A stretch of 31,776 bases of DNA. Origin: a virus. The stretch spans positions 1 to 31,776 of IMG/VR virus record IMGVR_UViG_3300028829_005800; one strand, written 5' to 3'. A program made the position numbers and the translations under genes. Under the pieces are notes generated by a model. It was not told where the DNA came from. It ran no database searches and saw nothing but the letters and a program-made list of their open reading frames with translations. This document shows positions 22,835 to 29,657 of this stretch, piece by piece. Numbering within the stretch: position 1 is the stretch's first letter; the number at the start of each line of letters is the position of its first letter.

Positions 22835-24462
22835 TTGCTGGCCCCCGGTGCGGTTTCATCTTCTCGGCGGCGGGCCAGTAACCGGCCGGCCAGGTATAAA
22901 CCCAATCCCACGGGCCCCCCGGTAAATAGCGAATTGATAGCGCCGGGAATCGCGGCCGCGGGGCCGGTGTCGGGTAATTTATCTTGCATTACCTCCAGTA
23001 CCCTGGCGGCTATCGTTCCTTTAATGGTTTTGGTTTCCTCTTTTGTTTCTTCCACGGTTTTGGCCAGGGCGGCCGTTTGCTCCCCCTGGGCGGCCACCTG
23101 GGCGGCGGTCTGTTTTTTAAACTCATTTTCCCCCGCGGCCACCTGATCGATTTTGGCCTGCAATCCATCCAGGGCGGCTTTTTGTGCGGCGGTGGCATTT
23201 AACAGGGTTTTTTGTTCGGGCGTTAAATCGGCCCGAATCTTGAGTACCGCGGCCGATATGCGCGCATCAATTACGGCCTGCAAATTATCCATATTCGCAG
23301 AAATGGCCTGGTTAATCTTCACCTGGGCCCGGTCATCGATGGCGGCGTTAATCGTCTGTAATTGGCCCGGGTTTAAATCGCGGTGGGGGTTCGGTCTGTT
23401 CTGGGCTCCCCCTCCCACCTGGCCAAAATAACCAATACCCACCCCCTGGGCCACTTGTACGGCCTGGGGTTTTGTTTTCTGGTATTCGGCAATTACCTCG
23501 GCGGCGGTACGGTATCCATCCAGGCGGCCCACCCGCTTTCCGTTACGATACAATAGAAATACCGGAATTCCATTTACGGCCACCGGGCTATCGGTTCGGG
23601 AAATGATTTTTACTTTTATCCCCTTCCGTTTCAGAATGGGAACGGTTTTAATCTTGGCGTTTATGCAATGCGGGCAATCGGGGCCGGTTACCAGTCTGAT
23701 TTCCAGGCTATCGGTTAAAACCCGATGGGCGTTATATGCGGCGGTATAGGCGGCCTCCTGATCTTTAAAACCATAGTGGGTTTTAAATGCGGTGTCCCAA
23801 TCCCGGCCGTTTTTAAAATAGGTTTCCAGGAATGCAATAAATTCGCGTTTCCCTTTTTGGTCCACCAGGTATTCCACCAGGTAAAACCCCTGGGCATACA
23901 TCACGGCCACCGCGCGGCCCTCGGTGGGGTACTCGGTCATTTTCAATAATTGGCGGATGGGTATTTGCTCGGTGGTTCCCACCACCTGGGCGGCCGTTAA
24001 TCGAATGCGTTTTTTTTCGGCCGCATCTTCCACATATGTGGCGGCCCCCTCATCGGCCCATCGGGGAATTGATCGGCGGTAATGGCTGGCAAAAATCGTA
24101 TGTAATACCTCATGTGGTAAAACCGTGGTTACCACCTTTTCGGGGGTTCCCTGGATGATCATTCCCCAATCATAAACGTGGCCATTTTTAAAATTGAATG
24201 AAGTAATACCGCCGGCCCCCAGGGCCCCGGTTTTTACCTGTATGGGGCATGGCGCGGCCCACTTGGGTAATTCGGCCCCGATCCATTCCCGGGCATGTTG
24301 GGCCCGGTGGTACTCGGCCGCATCCCCCACGGTTTGGGCCAGGGCCGCGGTTTCGGCGTTTACGGTAAAATTCGGGGTGGCATACTCGGCGGCATCCCCG
24401 GCCGCGCATAACAAAAGGGGCATCATTAATAATAAATATTTCATGGGCGGCGGCCTTTTCAT
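22831..24462 (-). CDS. Secreted metallopeptidase-thioredoxin fusion with C-terminal membrane anchor
   Basis: This 543-residue protein has four parts. A signal peptide (MKYLLLMMPLLLCAAG, within residues 7-22) directs export. A peptidase_MA-like metallopeptidase follows, with HEVLH at 117-121 and the third ligand Glu138 in RWADEGAA. A thioredoxin-like domain (about 254-330) has CPHC at 263-266 and the cis-proline loop GIP at 298-300. A long Ala/Gln/Lys coiled coil (about 370-500) precedes a hydrophobic segment (GAINSLFTGGPVGLGLYLAG, about 507-526) ending in RRRED. It would sit in the envelope with catalytic domains outside the cytoplasm. ATG 24462 overlaps the lipase stop by ATGA. ATG 24444, with AAAGG upstream, would also give the signal peptide. 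The role is probably envelope disruption, with the coiled coil and anchor acting like a spanin, or virion egress. Confidence 0.8.
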   Translation of the reverse strand: MKRPPPMKYLLLMMPLLLCAAGDAAEYATPNFTVNAETAALAQTVGDAAEYHRAQHAREWIGAELPKWAAPCPIQVKTGALGAGGITSFNFKNGHVYDWGMIIQGTPEKVVTTVLPHEVLHTIFASHYRRSIPRWADEGAATYVEDAAEKKRIRLTAAQVVGTTEQIPIRQLLKMTEYPTEGRAVAVMYAQGFYLVEYLVDQKGKREFIAFLETYFKNGRDWDTAFKTHYGFKDQEAAYTAAYNAHRVLTDSLEIRLVTGPDCPHCINAKIKTVPILKRKGIKVKIISRTDSPVAVNGIPVFLLYRNGKRVGRLDGYRTAAEVIAEYQKTKPQAVQVAQGVGIGYFGQVGGGAQNRPNPHRDLNPGQLQTINAAIDDRAQVKINQAISANMDNLQAVIDARISAAVLKIRADLTPEQKTLLNATAAQKAALDGLQAKIDQVAAGENEFKKQTAAQVAAQGEQTAALAKTVEETKEETKTIKGTIAARVLEVMQDKLPDTGPAAAIPGAINSLFTGGPVGLGLYLAGRLLARRREDETAPGASK

Positions 24463-25202
24463 AAATTGCGCTGGCAAGCGCTGAGGTAAAGAAAAACGGC
24501 ATGATCAATGCGTTTTGATTGTGCCCACTTCCATGGGCGCAGAAACAAAAGGGGCAAGCGCTCGATAATTACCTGGTAAGGCGTCATTTTTGCGGATCGG
24601 CGTTGGCCCCTTGTACTAAAATAAACCAGGTTTCCCGAATGGCGATAACCGGCCAGGAATGGCGGCAATAGCGGGATCCCATCGTGGCCGTTTACGTGGC
24701 GGAAATAGCGGGCCCCGAATGCGGCCAGTGTGTATTTTTGGAATTCGGCATTACCAATACGGGGGGATCCGAACGTATAAACGGCCTGGATACCGTGGCC
24801 CGTGGCGTACAATTCGGCGGCCGCAATCACCGCGGCGGCGGCCCCCAGGCTATGGCCCGTTAATACCAGGGGTTTATTACCCCATAATTGTATCTTGTTA
24901 ATAATCTTGGGAAGGGCGGCCCGGGTATACTCCAAAAATCCCCGGTGGATGGATCCATGGCCGGCCCATTCCATACGGGCTTTTAAATCGGTGGGAATGT
25001 CCTCGTATTGAGTACCACGAAAAACGATCATTATTGAATCGGGCCGGTTTAATAAAACGGCCTGGGTGTTCTCCACATCGATAAAATAGGCGTGGCTATC
25101 CAGGCCGGCCAGGGCCGCGGCGTTTGGGCTGTATACTTTGGCGGAATATTCGGCGCATTCCAGGGCCAGGGCGGCATCGTAGGCGGCGGGTACCTCATTC
25201 AT
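24459..25202 (-). CDS. Class 3 lipase (alpha/beta hydrolase)
   Basis: This 247-residue protein is a class 3 (fungal-type) lipase. It has FRGT (61-64) for the oxyanion region, the nucleophile elbow GHSLG with Ser118, Asp174 in HVNGHDGIPLLPP, and His188 in GYRHSG, so the catalytic triad is complete. It hydrolyses acyl esters of lipids. No signal peptide is visible, so it would act from the cytoplasmic face, reach the envelope after membrane failure, or be carried in the virion. It is coupled by ATGA to an N-terminal-anchored membrane protein upstream and to the metallopeptidase fusion downstream. This strongly suggests a lysis or envelope-disruption cassette. Phage lipases or esterases are known but usually accompany an endolysin, which I do not find here. 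Confidence 0.9.
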   Translation of the reverse strand: MNEVPAAYDAALALECAEYSAKVYSPNAAALAGLDSHAYFIDVENTQAVLLNRPDSIMIVFRGTQYEDIPTDLKARMEWAGHGSIHRGFLEYTRAALPKIINKIQLWGNKPLVLTGHSLGAAAAVIAAAELYATGHGIQAVYTFGSPRIGNAEFQKYTLAAFGARYFRHVNGHDGIPLLPPFLAGYRHSGNLVYFSTRGQRRSAKMTPYQVIIERLPLLFLRPWKWAQSKRIDHAVFLYLSACQRNL

Positions 25203-25486
25203 GGGCGGCCCTTTTTAATGGTCTGTATTGCGTGGCTATGATCATCCAGGCGGCGGGCGTGGTCATTTAATCGGGTGGCATTCTGGAACCCGATGGTTTG
25301 ATTATCTTTTACATCGATTTTCATTTCTTCGTATGATCGACGTATAAACTCGGTGGCGGTGGCGGTGCGGGCGGTATTGTCCTGCACCGCAAACATCCAG
25401 GCCAGTAAACCGCCGGTGGTTCCCAGGCCCGCGGTAATCAATGCCACAATAATTCCGGCCAGGGTTAATCGGTTTTGTACTTTCAT
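25199..25486 (-). CDS. Small single-span membrane protein, holin candidate
   Basis: This 95-residue protein has one long hydrophobic segment near the N-terminus (LTLAGIIVALITAGLGTTGGLLAWMFAV, roughly residues 7-34), followed by a charged, partly helical tail with two RL-NDHARRLDDH-like blocks. It is the first gene after the late promoter and terminator and is coupled to the lipase by ATGA, the usual place for a holin or membrane lysis factor. The ATG at 25486 is preceded by GAGGA, with 12 bases of spacing. Those 12 bases, AATAGATAACCC, are the arm of a long inverted repeat that could mask initiation. A Rz-like or signal-anchor protein is the alternative. Confidence 0.6.
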   Translation of the reverse strand: MKVQNRLTLAGIIVALITAGLGTTGGLLAWMFAVQDNTARTATATEFIRRSYEEMKIDVKDNQTIGFQNATRLNDHARRLDDHSHAIQTIKKGRP

Positions 25487-25597
25487 GGGTTATCTATTTC
25501 CTCGGGGTTTTCACCCGCGCATAAAAAAATCCGGTGGTATTCCTCGGGGCCGGTGGGGCCTCTTGAAATACCGCCGGATTTATCCAATAGATAACCC
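25487..25597 (-). promoter_or_regulatory. Inverted 12-base arms enclosing the late terminator
   Basis: GGGTTATCTATT (25487-25498) and its perfect complement AATAGATAACCC (25586-25597) bracket the intrinsic terminator. In the mRNA the downstream arm ends exactly at the start codon of the first lysis gene, so pairing of the arms would occlude the initiation site if polymerase reads through the terminator. This is an attenuator-like layout. Confidence 0.65.
25523..25581 (-). terminator. Intrinsic terminator before the lysis genes
   Basis: On the minus strand AAATCCGGCGGTATT (25567-25581) pairs with AATACCACCGGATTT (25527-25541), 14 of 15 positions, around a GC-rich 25-base apical region, and is followed by seven U residues (25523-25529). 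It lies about 50 bases downstream of the predicted late transcription start and just before the first late gene, so read-through must be controlled. Confidence 0.8.
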
Positions 25598-25638
25598 TGA
25601 TTTACAATTAAGCAAACCGCGTGCGGTTGGTCGGGTTT

Positions 25639-25666
25639 ATTTTAGTTTATTGTATTCATTCGTCAA
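25639..25666 (-). promoter_or_regulatory. Strong late promoter candidate
   Basis: On the minus strand TTGACG (25661-25666, 5 of 6) is followed by a 16-base AT-rich spacer and TAAAAT (25639-25644, 5 of 6). The predicted start is near 25632. The leader begins with the hairpin AACCGC-AC-GCGGTT and then enters the terminator. This is the best sigma70-like promoter seen in the window and would drive the lysis, head and tail genes. Confidence 0.7.
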
Positions 25667-25939
25667 TAGTGCTTGATGGCCTGGCGGGCGGCCGGGATCC
25701 TGGCCAATTGATTTTTTGCTTTATCAATTGCGGCCCTGTATCGCTAGTGTTCCACCAGGCGGGGGCCGATTCCCCCGCCGGCATCCTGATTACATAGGAT
25801 CGTTCCACCTCCCAAACATCCCGGCGCGTGGCGCTCGTACCCTCTTTTTAAAATAGGTGTTTAATGGTTTCACCCCACGGGGCCCGTTCCACTTCCCGGT
25901 TTTATCGGCTTGTGGCGCTCGGGCCCTCCTATCGGGGTT
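25667..25939 (-). other. Gene-free structured region upstream of the late promoter
   Basis: No convincing gene lies in these 273 bases. Hairpins include CAATTGAT/ATCAATTG (25705-25730) and GGCGGGGG/CCCCCGCC (25758-25779). An AGGAT/ATCCT stem lies near 25783-25799. Two imperfect copies of a 48-base element occupy 25797-25844 and 25880-25928, 84 bases apart. Each copy has CGAGCGCCAC then GTGGAACG, so CCAC can pair with GTGG. The outer GGGCCC/GGGCCC of one copy is replaced by GGGT/ATCC in the other, as expected for a conserved RNA stem. One frame through the repeats is open for about 40 codons but lacks a credible start. Confidence 0.5.
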
Positions 25940-26329
25940 TTACGTTGTAATATGCTCGGTGGTTAATAGTTCAACCATTGCGGGCTTCAATTTTGAATCG
26001 TCGGTTAAATGATCATTAAAAAAATCGGCTACTAATTCCCTACTTGATTTTATAATCTTTTCCACAAAATCGGAATAATTCATACCTTTGATTTTTATCG
26101 GTTTTTTACCTTCTAGGCCCTTTCTAAAATTGTTTTCCAAATTGGCGGTTATTGAATTGATATCAATAGAACCACCCCAGGTATTACCGTGTTTAATCAA
26201 ATATTTTAGTATCTGCGGTAAAATATATCTGTACGATGGATGGCCATTTATTATGGGCCAGGTGTATTGAAAATCGTATTCATCGAATGAAAATACTTTT
26301 AATTCGTACACATCGGCGGGGCTTGTCAT
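25940..26329 (-). CDS. Hypothetical protein, last early gene
   Basis: This 129-residue protein matches no family I know. Its DNA is more AT-rich than its neighbours, with many AAA, ATT and AAT codons, suggesting a different origin. It opens MTSPADVYELKVFSFDEYDF, has a lysine-rich middle (NNFRKGLEGKKPIKIKGMNY) and an acidic, helical C-terminus. The ATG at 26329 overlaps the upstream stop as ATGA. It is the last gene before the late promoter. In lambda that position is held by the antiterminator Q, so a late-gene activator or antiterminator is a positional guess. No DNA-binding motif is clear. Confidence 0.65.
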   Translation of the reverse strand: MTSPADVYELKVFSFDEYDFQYTWPIINGHPSYRYILPQILKYLIKHGNTWGGSIDINSITANLENNFRKGLEGKKPIKIKGMNYSDFVEKIIKSSRELVADFFNDHLTDDSKLKPAMVELLTTEHITT

Positions 26330-26535
26330 TGGTTCCCATCCTGATTATCTAAGGGCCGGCGGGATATATTCACCTTGCGGCCATTATAAAAGGCTTCCAG
26401 GCGGCGGCGCTTGCGGCCCTTGTGTTTTATTTTCTTCCATTTTAATAATACTTCCACCTCTTTATCAATGGCCTCGTAGGGTACGTCGATAAATACCCCC
26501 TGGCCAGGCTGTACCACAAATGATGGGTTACCCAT
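26326..26535 (-). CDS. Small basic protein, possibly a diverged CsrA-like fold
   Basis: This 69-residue protein begins MGNPSFVVQPGQGVFIDVPY and ends in a strongly basic half (KWKKIKHKGRKRRRLEAFYN and GRKVNISRRPL). The order of strands, G-x-G-VFID, then EVEVLLKW, then RRRLEAFY, then KVNISRRP, recalls the five-strand plan of CsrA (IxIGDD, IxVTVL, VRLGI, VSVHREEI) with a basic insertion, but similarity is weak. A nucleic-acid-binding role is likely from charge. The ATG at 26535 has AAAGGA seven bases upstream, and the leader contains a copy of the repeated palindrome. It is coupled by ATGA to the next gene. Confidence 0.6.
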   Translation of the reverse strand: MGNPSFVVQPGQGVFIDVPYEAIDKEVEVLLKWKKIKHKGRKRRRLEAFYNGRKVNISRRPLDNQDGNQ

Positions 26536-26552
26536 TTAATAATCCTTTATCG

Positions 26553-26571
26553 AATATTTCCTAGGAAATAA
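26553..26571 (-). promoter_or_regulatory. Palindromic leader element, copy 2
   Basis: AATATTTCC-TA-GGAAATA, with perfect seven-base inner arms, overlaps the stop codon of the HAD gene and lies just before the AAAGGA ribosome binding site of the 69-residue gene. It is related to the elements at 19280 and 29881. Confidence 0.7.
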
Positions 26572-27127
26572 CCCCAATGGTTTTTAATTCATGTTTTACG
26601 TGGTTCAGTGGTTCCAGGGCCCACCCGCTTTGGCTGTTCCAATCCTGGGGAAATACAATGGCGGATCCCCCGGCCTCAATAAATGCCTGGCATTTTTCGT
26701 CGCTATCATCGATCAATAAACGGCCAGGGCCGGCCAGCAAATGTTTATCCCGCGCCATGGTGGCCCCCGGTAACAAATGGGGGGCATGGTTGCGGATCCA
26801 TTGGGCCTTCCCACTGTGGACATATTCGGCCGGCCCTGGGGTGGTCAAAATCGATACGGTGGCGGCGGTATCGGATAACATGGCCCATAATGCCAGGTTT
26901 GTTTTAAGGGGCTCCAAATGGGCCCACCATTCCACCCCCTGGCGGTTTACCAGGCCCCATAATCGATCCGTATGAATCCCCAGGGCGGTTTCGATGTCAT
27001 ATTCCCCGGGCGGCCATACTACGCGGCGGCGGCGGGCCTGGGGGCCGATTAAATCACATACACCCCCCACCCAATCGACCATTACCCCATCCATATCTAA
27101 GAAAATGTGTTCTATTTTTTCGCTCAT
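26561..27127 (-). CDS. HAD-superfamily phosphatase, probable 5'(3')-deoxyribonucleotidase
   Basis: This 188-residue protein carries the HAD motifs in order. FLDMDGVMVDW (nucleophile Asp11, acid Asp13) comes first, then SILTTPG for motif II, a Lys in SGKAQWIRNH for motif III, and LLIDDSDEKCQAF for motif IV. The pattern and length match the 5' nucleotidase, deoxy (NT5C) type, which dephosphorylates deoxynucleoside monophosphates. In a phage it would adjust nucleotide pools during replication. I chose ATG 27127, which overlaps the ParB-like stop by ATGA. An in-frame GTG at 27136 would add three residues. The stop lies within a copy of the repeated palindrome. Confidence 0.8.
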   Translation of the reverse strand: MSEKIEHIFLDMDGVMVDWVGGVCDLIGPQARRRRVVWPPGEYDIETALGIHTDRLWGLVNRQGVEWWAHLEPLKTNLALWAMLSDTAATVSILTTPGPAEYVHSGKAQWIRNHAPHLLPGATMARDKHLLAGPGRLLIDDSDEKCQAFIEAGGSAIVFPQDWNSQSGWALEPLNHVKHELKTIGVIS

Positions 27128-28485
27128 ACTGGCCACCCCGCGTTTAATAGCGGCGTGGGTATCTCGGCCGGCGGTGGGGCGGTTTCATCTGCAAATGCAA
27201 TCCATAATTGACGATCCATAATCAATAATTCATCGATTAAATTTTGGCCCTGGTATCCTTCCAGGCGGGCCATATCAAATCCCCATAACCGGGCCAGTTC
27301 CATTAACTGGCCATCGGTGTGCAATGTTAAAAACACCTCATCCAATCTCCATTCCGAATCCATGGGGATGGCGTATTCAGATAAACCCATGATAAAATCA
27401 TCATCATCCAGGCGGCGGGTAACCTGGCCCCGGATCCAGGCCAGTTTGTATTCCCGATAATCCACCTGGGGCCATTGCTTGGCGGCGTTGGCCTTGTTGC
27501 GGTCGGCCACTTCCTGGGCGTGGTCAATGTTGGCCTGTATTTCCTCGGGGCTTTTCTCGGGTATGCTTTCATCCTGGGCGGGATCCGGGCCCATTTCCTC
27601 GGGATCAAATAGCGGGGCCGCGTCCAATTGGTGGGGGCTGGCTATATCCATTTCCTGGGGGGTGGTTTCTTCCTGGGCTTCCACCTCTTTTAATAATGCG
27701 GCCAGGCGTTTGGTATTGAATATTCGGCGGCGGCTGGCGGGTAAAATTGATTCGGATATAGAAACAAGATTTAATTCCCGTTCCAGGGCCGGGGTTAAAC
27801 TGAGGGGGGCGGCCGCGGCGTAATCCGCGGATACTTCCATAATGGAATCGGCCAGGGCCATTCGATAATCGAATAATTCCCATTTATAACCCGGATCGAA
27901 ACCGCGGGCCATTCGATCTATGGCGCGTTCCAGTTCTTTAAACACCTGGGGGAGTTCAATAAATGCGGCCAGGTCTCGGCCGAATGTGGGCGGGGCTTCC
28001 CCGGCAATAATTTTATTCTGCCATACCTTGGGTAAATTTAACAATCTTAACAGGTTCGATATTCGGCCTTGGGAAGTGTTGTATTTTTCGGCCAGGGTTT
28101 TTTGTGTTTTCCCCGTCAAATCAATTAGGCTTTGCCAGGCGGTGGCCTGTTCCATGACGTTCAATTCCACCCGCGCCAAGTTCTCGGCCACCTGCATTTC
28201 CAGGGCGGCAATATCATCGGCATAAAATAACCGGCATGGTACCGCGTTTATTTTGGATTTCAGGGCGGCCCGGTAACGGCGCTCCCCTCCAATGATTTCA
28301 TATTTCCCGGATTCGGTGGGGTGGTTCCTGATCATAATGGGTTGTAAAATCCCCTGGGCTTTAATCGATATCACCAGGGTTTTCAATTCGGTGGCGTTAA
28401 AATCTTTGCGGGCATTGGTTTCCGATGGTATTAAATCTTCCAGTAATACGTCGATGTTTTCCGGGGGTTTGGTGGCGGTGGTCAT
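27124..28485 (-). CDS. ParB-like DNA-binding protein
   Basis: This 453-residue protein has the ParB/Spo0J N-terminal fold. LIPSETNARKDF opens it, then a motif GGERRYRAAL (the CTP-binding GERRxRA box, near residues 65-74), then ENLARVELNVMEQATAW, and a helix-turn-helix TQKTLAEKYNTSQGRISNLLRLL (about 125-150). The C-terminal 250 residues are long, charged and not recognised. ParB proteins bind parS palindromes and slide as CTP clamps. No ParA gene is present, so partition in the classic sense is doubtful. It may instead load replication proteins, regulate transcription or act as a nuclease-like ParB. It overlaps both neighbours by ATGA and lies between the replication-type gene and the nucleotidase. 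Confidence 0.85.
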   Translation of the reverse strand: MTTATKPPENIDVLLEDLIPSETNARKDFNATELKTLVISIKAQGILQPIMIRNHPTESGKYEIIGGERRYRAALKSKINAVPCRLFYADDIAALEMQVAENLARVELNVMEQATAWQSLIDLTGKTQKTLAEKYNTSQGRISNLLRLLNLPKVWQNKIIAGEAPPTFGRDLAAFIELPQVFKELERAIDRMARGFDPGYKWELFDYRMALADSIMEVSADYAAAAPLSLTPALERELNLVSISESILPASRRRIFNTKRLAALLKEVEAQEETTPQEMDIASPHQLDAAPLFDPEEMGPDPAQDESIPEKSPEEIQANIDHAQEVADRNKANAAKQWPQVDYREYKLAWIRGQVTRRLDDDDFIMGLSEYAIPMDSEWRLDEVFLTLHTDGQLMELARLWGFDMARLEGYQGQNLIDELLIMDRQLWIAFADETAPPPAEIPTPLLNAGWPV

Positions 28486-29657
28486 ACCTGGGCGGCCCTT
28501 TCTTCTCGGGTTCTGAGGGGTGGAAAATCTAAATGCTTAATAGCCAGGCGGGCCCATTCCTCATCGGCCTGGGTTATCTTCTGCTCGAATGGCTGGTTAA
28601 ATTTATCCTTGATGGTTCTATCTAACAGGCTGGAAAATAGGCCCGTTTTATTGGTCGATTTTTTGGCCCGGGAACAATAGTGGGCCAGGGCGAAAAGATT
28701 AAGGCGGCCGAATTCGTTACCCTCTAAAATGAATCCCTGATCAATGGCCACCAGGTATAATTCTTGAATGGCCACCGGGTTTCTTAAATCCTCATCTCTG
28801 ATACTACGGCCCCATCGTATTTTTCTGATCCCAGGGGGCGGGTTTGTTTCCTGATCACCGGGCCCCACCTCCAATAATTCAAAATCATTTTCTAAATCTA
28901 CATGTACATGTTTTTGTAGGGTGTAATTTTTTAAATGGTTGGGGTTCCTATGTTTTGTAGTATGTATATGTAGGGCCGAATTGGCGGGGGTTTGGCGGGG
29001 GTTTGGCGGGGGGTTCGTCAATGATGGCGCGGGTTTGGCGGGGGTTTCGGAAATAGTGGCGGGGGTTTCGGTTGGCGGTGGCGTGGGTTTGGCGGGGGTT
29101 GGTTCCACCAGGGCGGCCGGATCCACGGTGGCCGCGGTATACGGGCGCTTTGTAAATTTGGAAAGTAACCACCGGCCGGCCCTCTCAATTAAATGGAGTT
29201 TACCGCATTCATTACGCGGGTGGGCTTCAATAGCCAGGGCGGCCGGTGGTTGGTCGAATAACGGCAATGGATCCGGGGCCACCTGGGCGGCCTCGGGGGT
29301 GGGGTCCGGTTTGGATCCCTCTTTATAAATATCATGGGTTAAACCCGGGGCATCGAATACCATAATAATATCGATGGCGTAAATATTGGGCCGGCCGGTG
29401 GCCCGCTTTATATTTAATACCCCATACCGTGACAAATATTTTAAACGGCGTTCAATCGTGCGGGGCTTCAATCCTGACAAACTGGCTATTTCGTTTTTAC
29501 CCACCCCATGGGCGGGGGTATATGATCCGGTACCGGCGCATAATACGGCCAGGGCATACGCTATCCGTTTATCTGGATCCCGTAATGGGAGCGCAAAGCA
29601 TAGGGCCCGTAATTTATCATCATCTATTTTAAATAAGTGTTGTTGGCGCTTTCTCAT
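28482..29657 (-). CDS. Winged-helix replication initiator-type protein
   Basis: This 391-residue protein has an N-terminal winged helix (about residues 12-105: KRIAYALAVLCAGTG, VGKNEIASLSGLKPRTIERR, LKYLSRYGVLNIKR) of the kind used by phage and plasmid replication initiators such as lambda O. A Pro/Thr-rich linker (about 165-235) follows, rich in TPAKP-type repeats, and then a helical C-terminal domain (about 285-391). No helicase or polymerase is encoded, so it probably recruits host enzymes to the iteron origin at 147-226. The linker DNA is G-rich on the plus strand and repetitive. ATG 29657 overlaps the CsrA stop as ATGA. A general transcription regulator is the alternative. Confidence 0.65.
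   Translation of the reverse strand: MRKRQQHLFKIDDDKLRALCFALPLRDPDKRIAYALAVLCAGTGSYTPAHGVGKNEIASLSGLKPRTIERRLKYLSRYGVLNIKRATGRPNIYAIDIIMVFDAPGLTHDIYKEGSKPDPTPEAAQVAPDPLPLFDQPPAALAIEAHPRNECGKLHLIERAGRWLLSKFTKRPYTAATVDPAALVEPTPAKPTPPPTETPATISETPAKPAPSLTNPPPNPRQTPANSALHIHTTKHRNPNHLKNYTLQKHVHVDLENDFELLEVGPGDQETNPPPGIRKIRWGRSIRDEDLRNPVAIQELYLVAIDQGFILEGNEFGRLNLFALAHYCSRAKKSTNKTGLFSSLLDRTIKDKFNQPFEQKITQADEEWARLAIKHLDFPPLRTREERAAQV
28981..29062 (+). repeat. G-rich microsatellite in the replication protein linker
   Basis: On the plus strand GGCGGGGGTTT recurs several times between about 28983 and 29047, giving at least four G-runs with short loops, a G-quadruplex pattern opposite the coding strand. 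It encodes the Pro-rich linker and is prone to expansion or contraction. Confidence 0.6.

Noticed and set aside
25740-25845. Protein-coding frame through the structured region ending near 25667
   Set aside because: The frame is open for about 60 codons and reads plausibly (for example YVIRMPAGESAPAWWNTSD), but no start codon with a ribosome binding site is available.
25667-25939. CsrB-like CsrA-sponging RNA
   Set aside because: Several GGA triplets are present, but their number is not clearly above chance for this composition and they are not consistently in hairpin loops. No terminator follows them before the late promoter.
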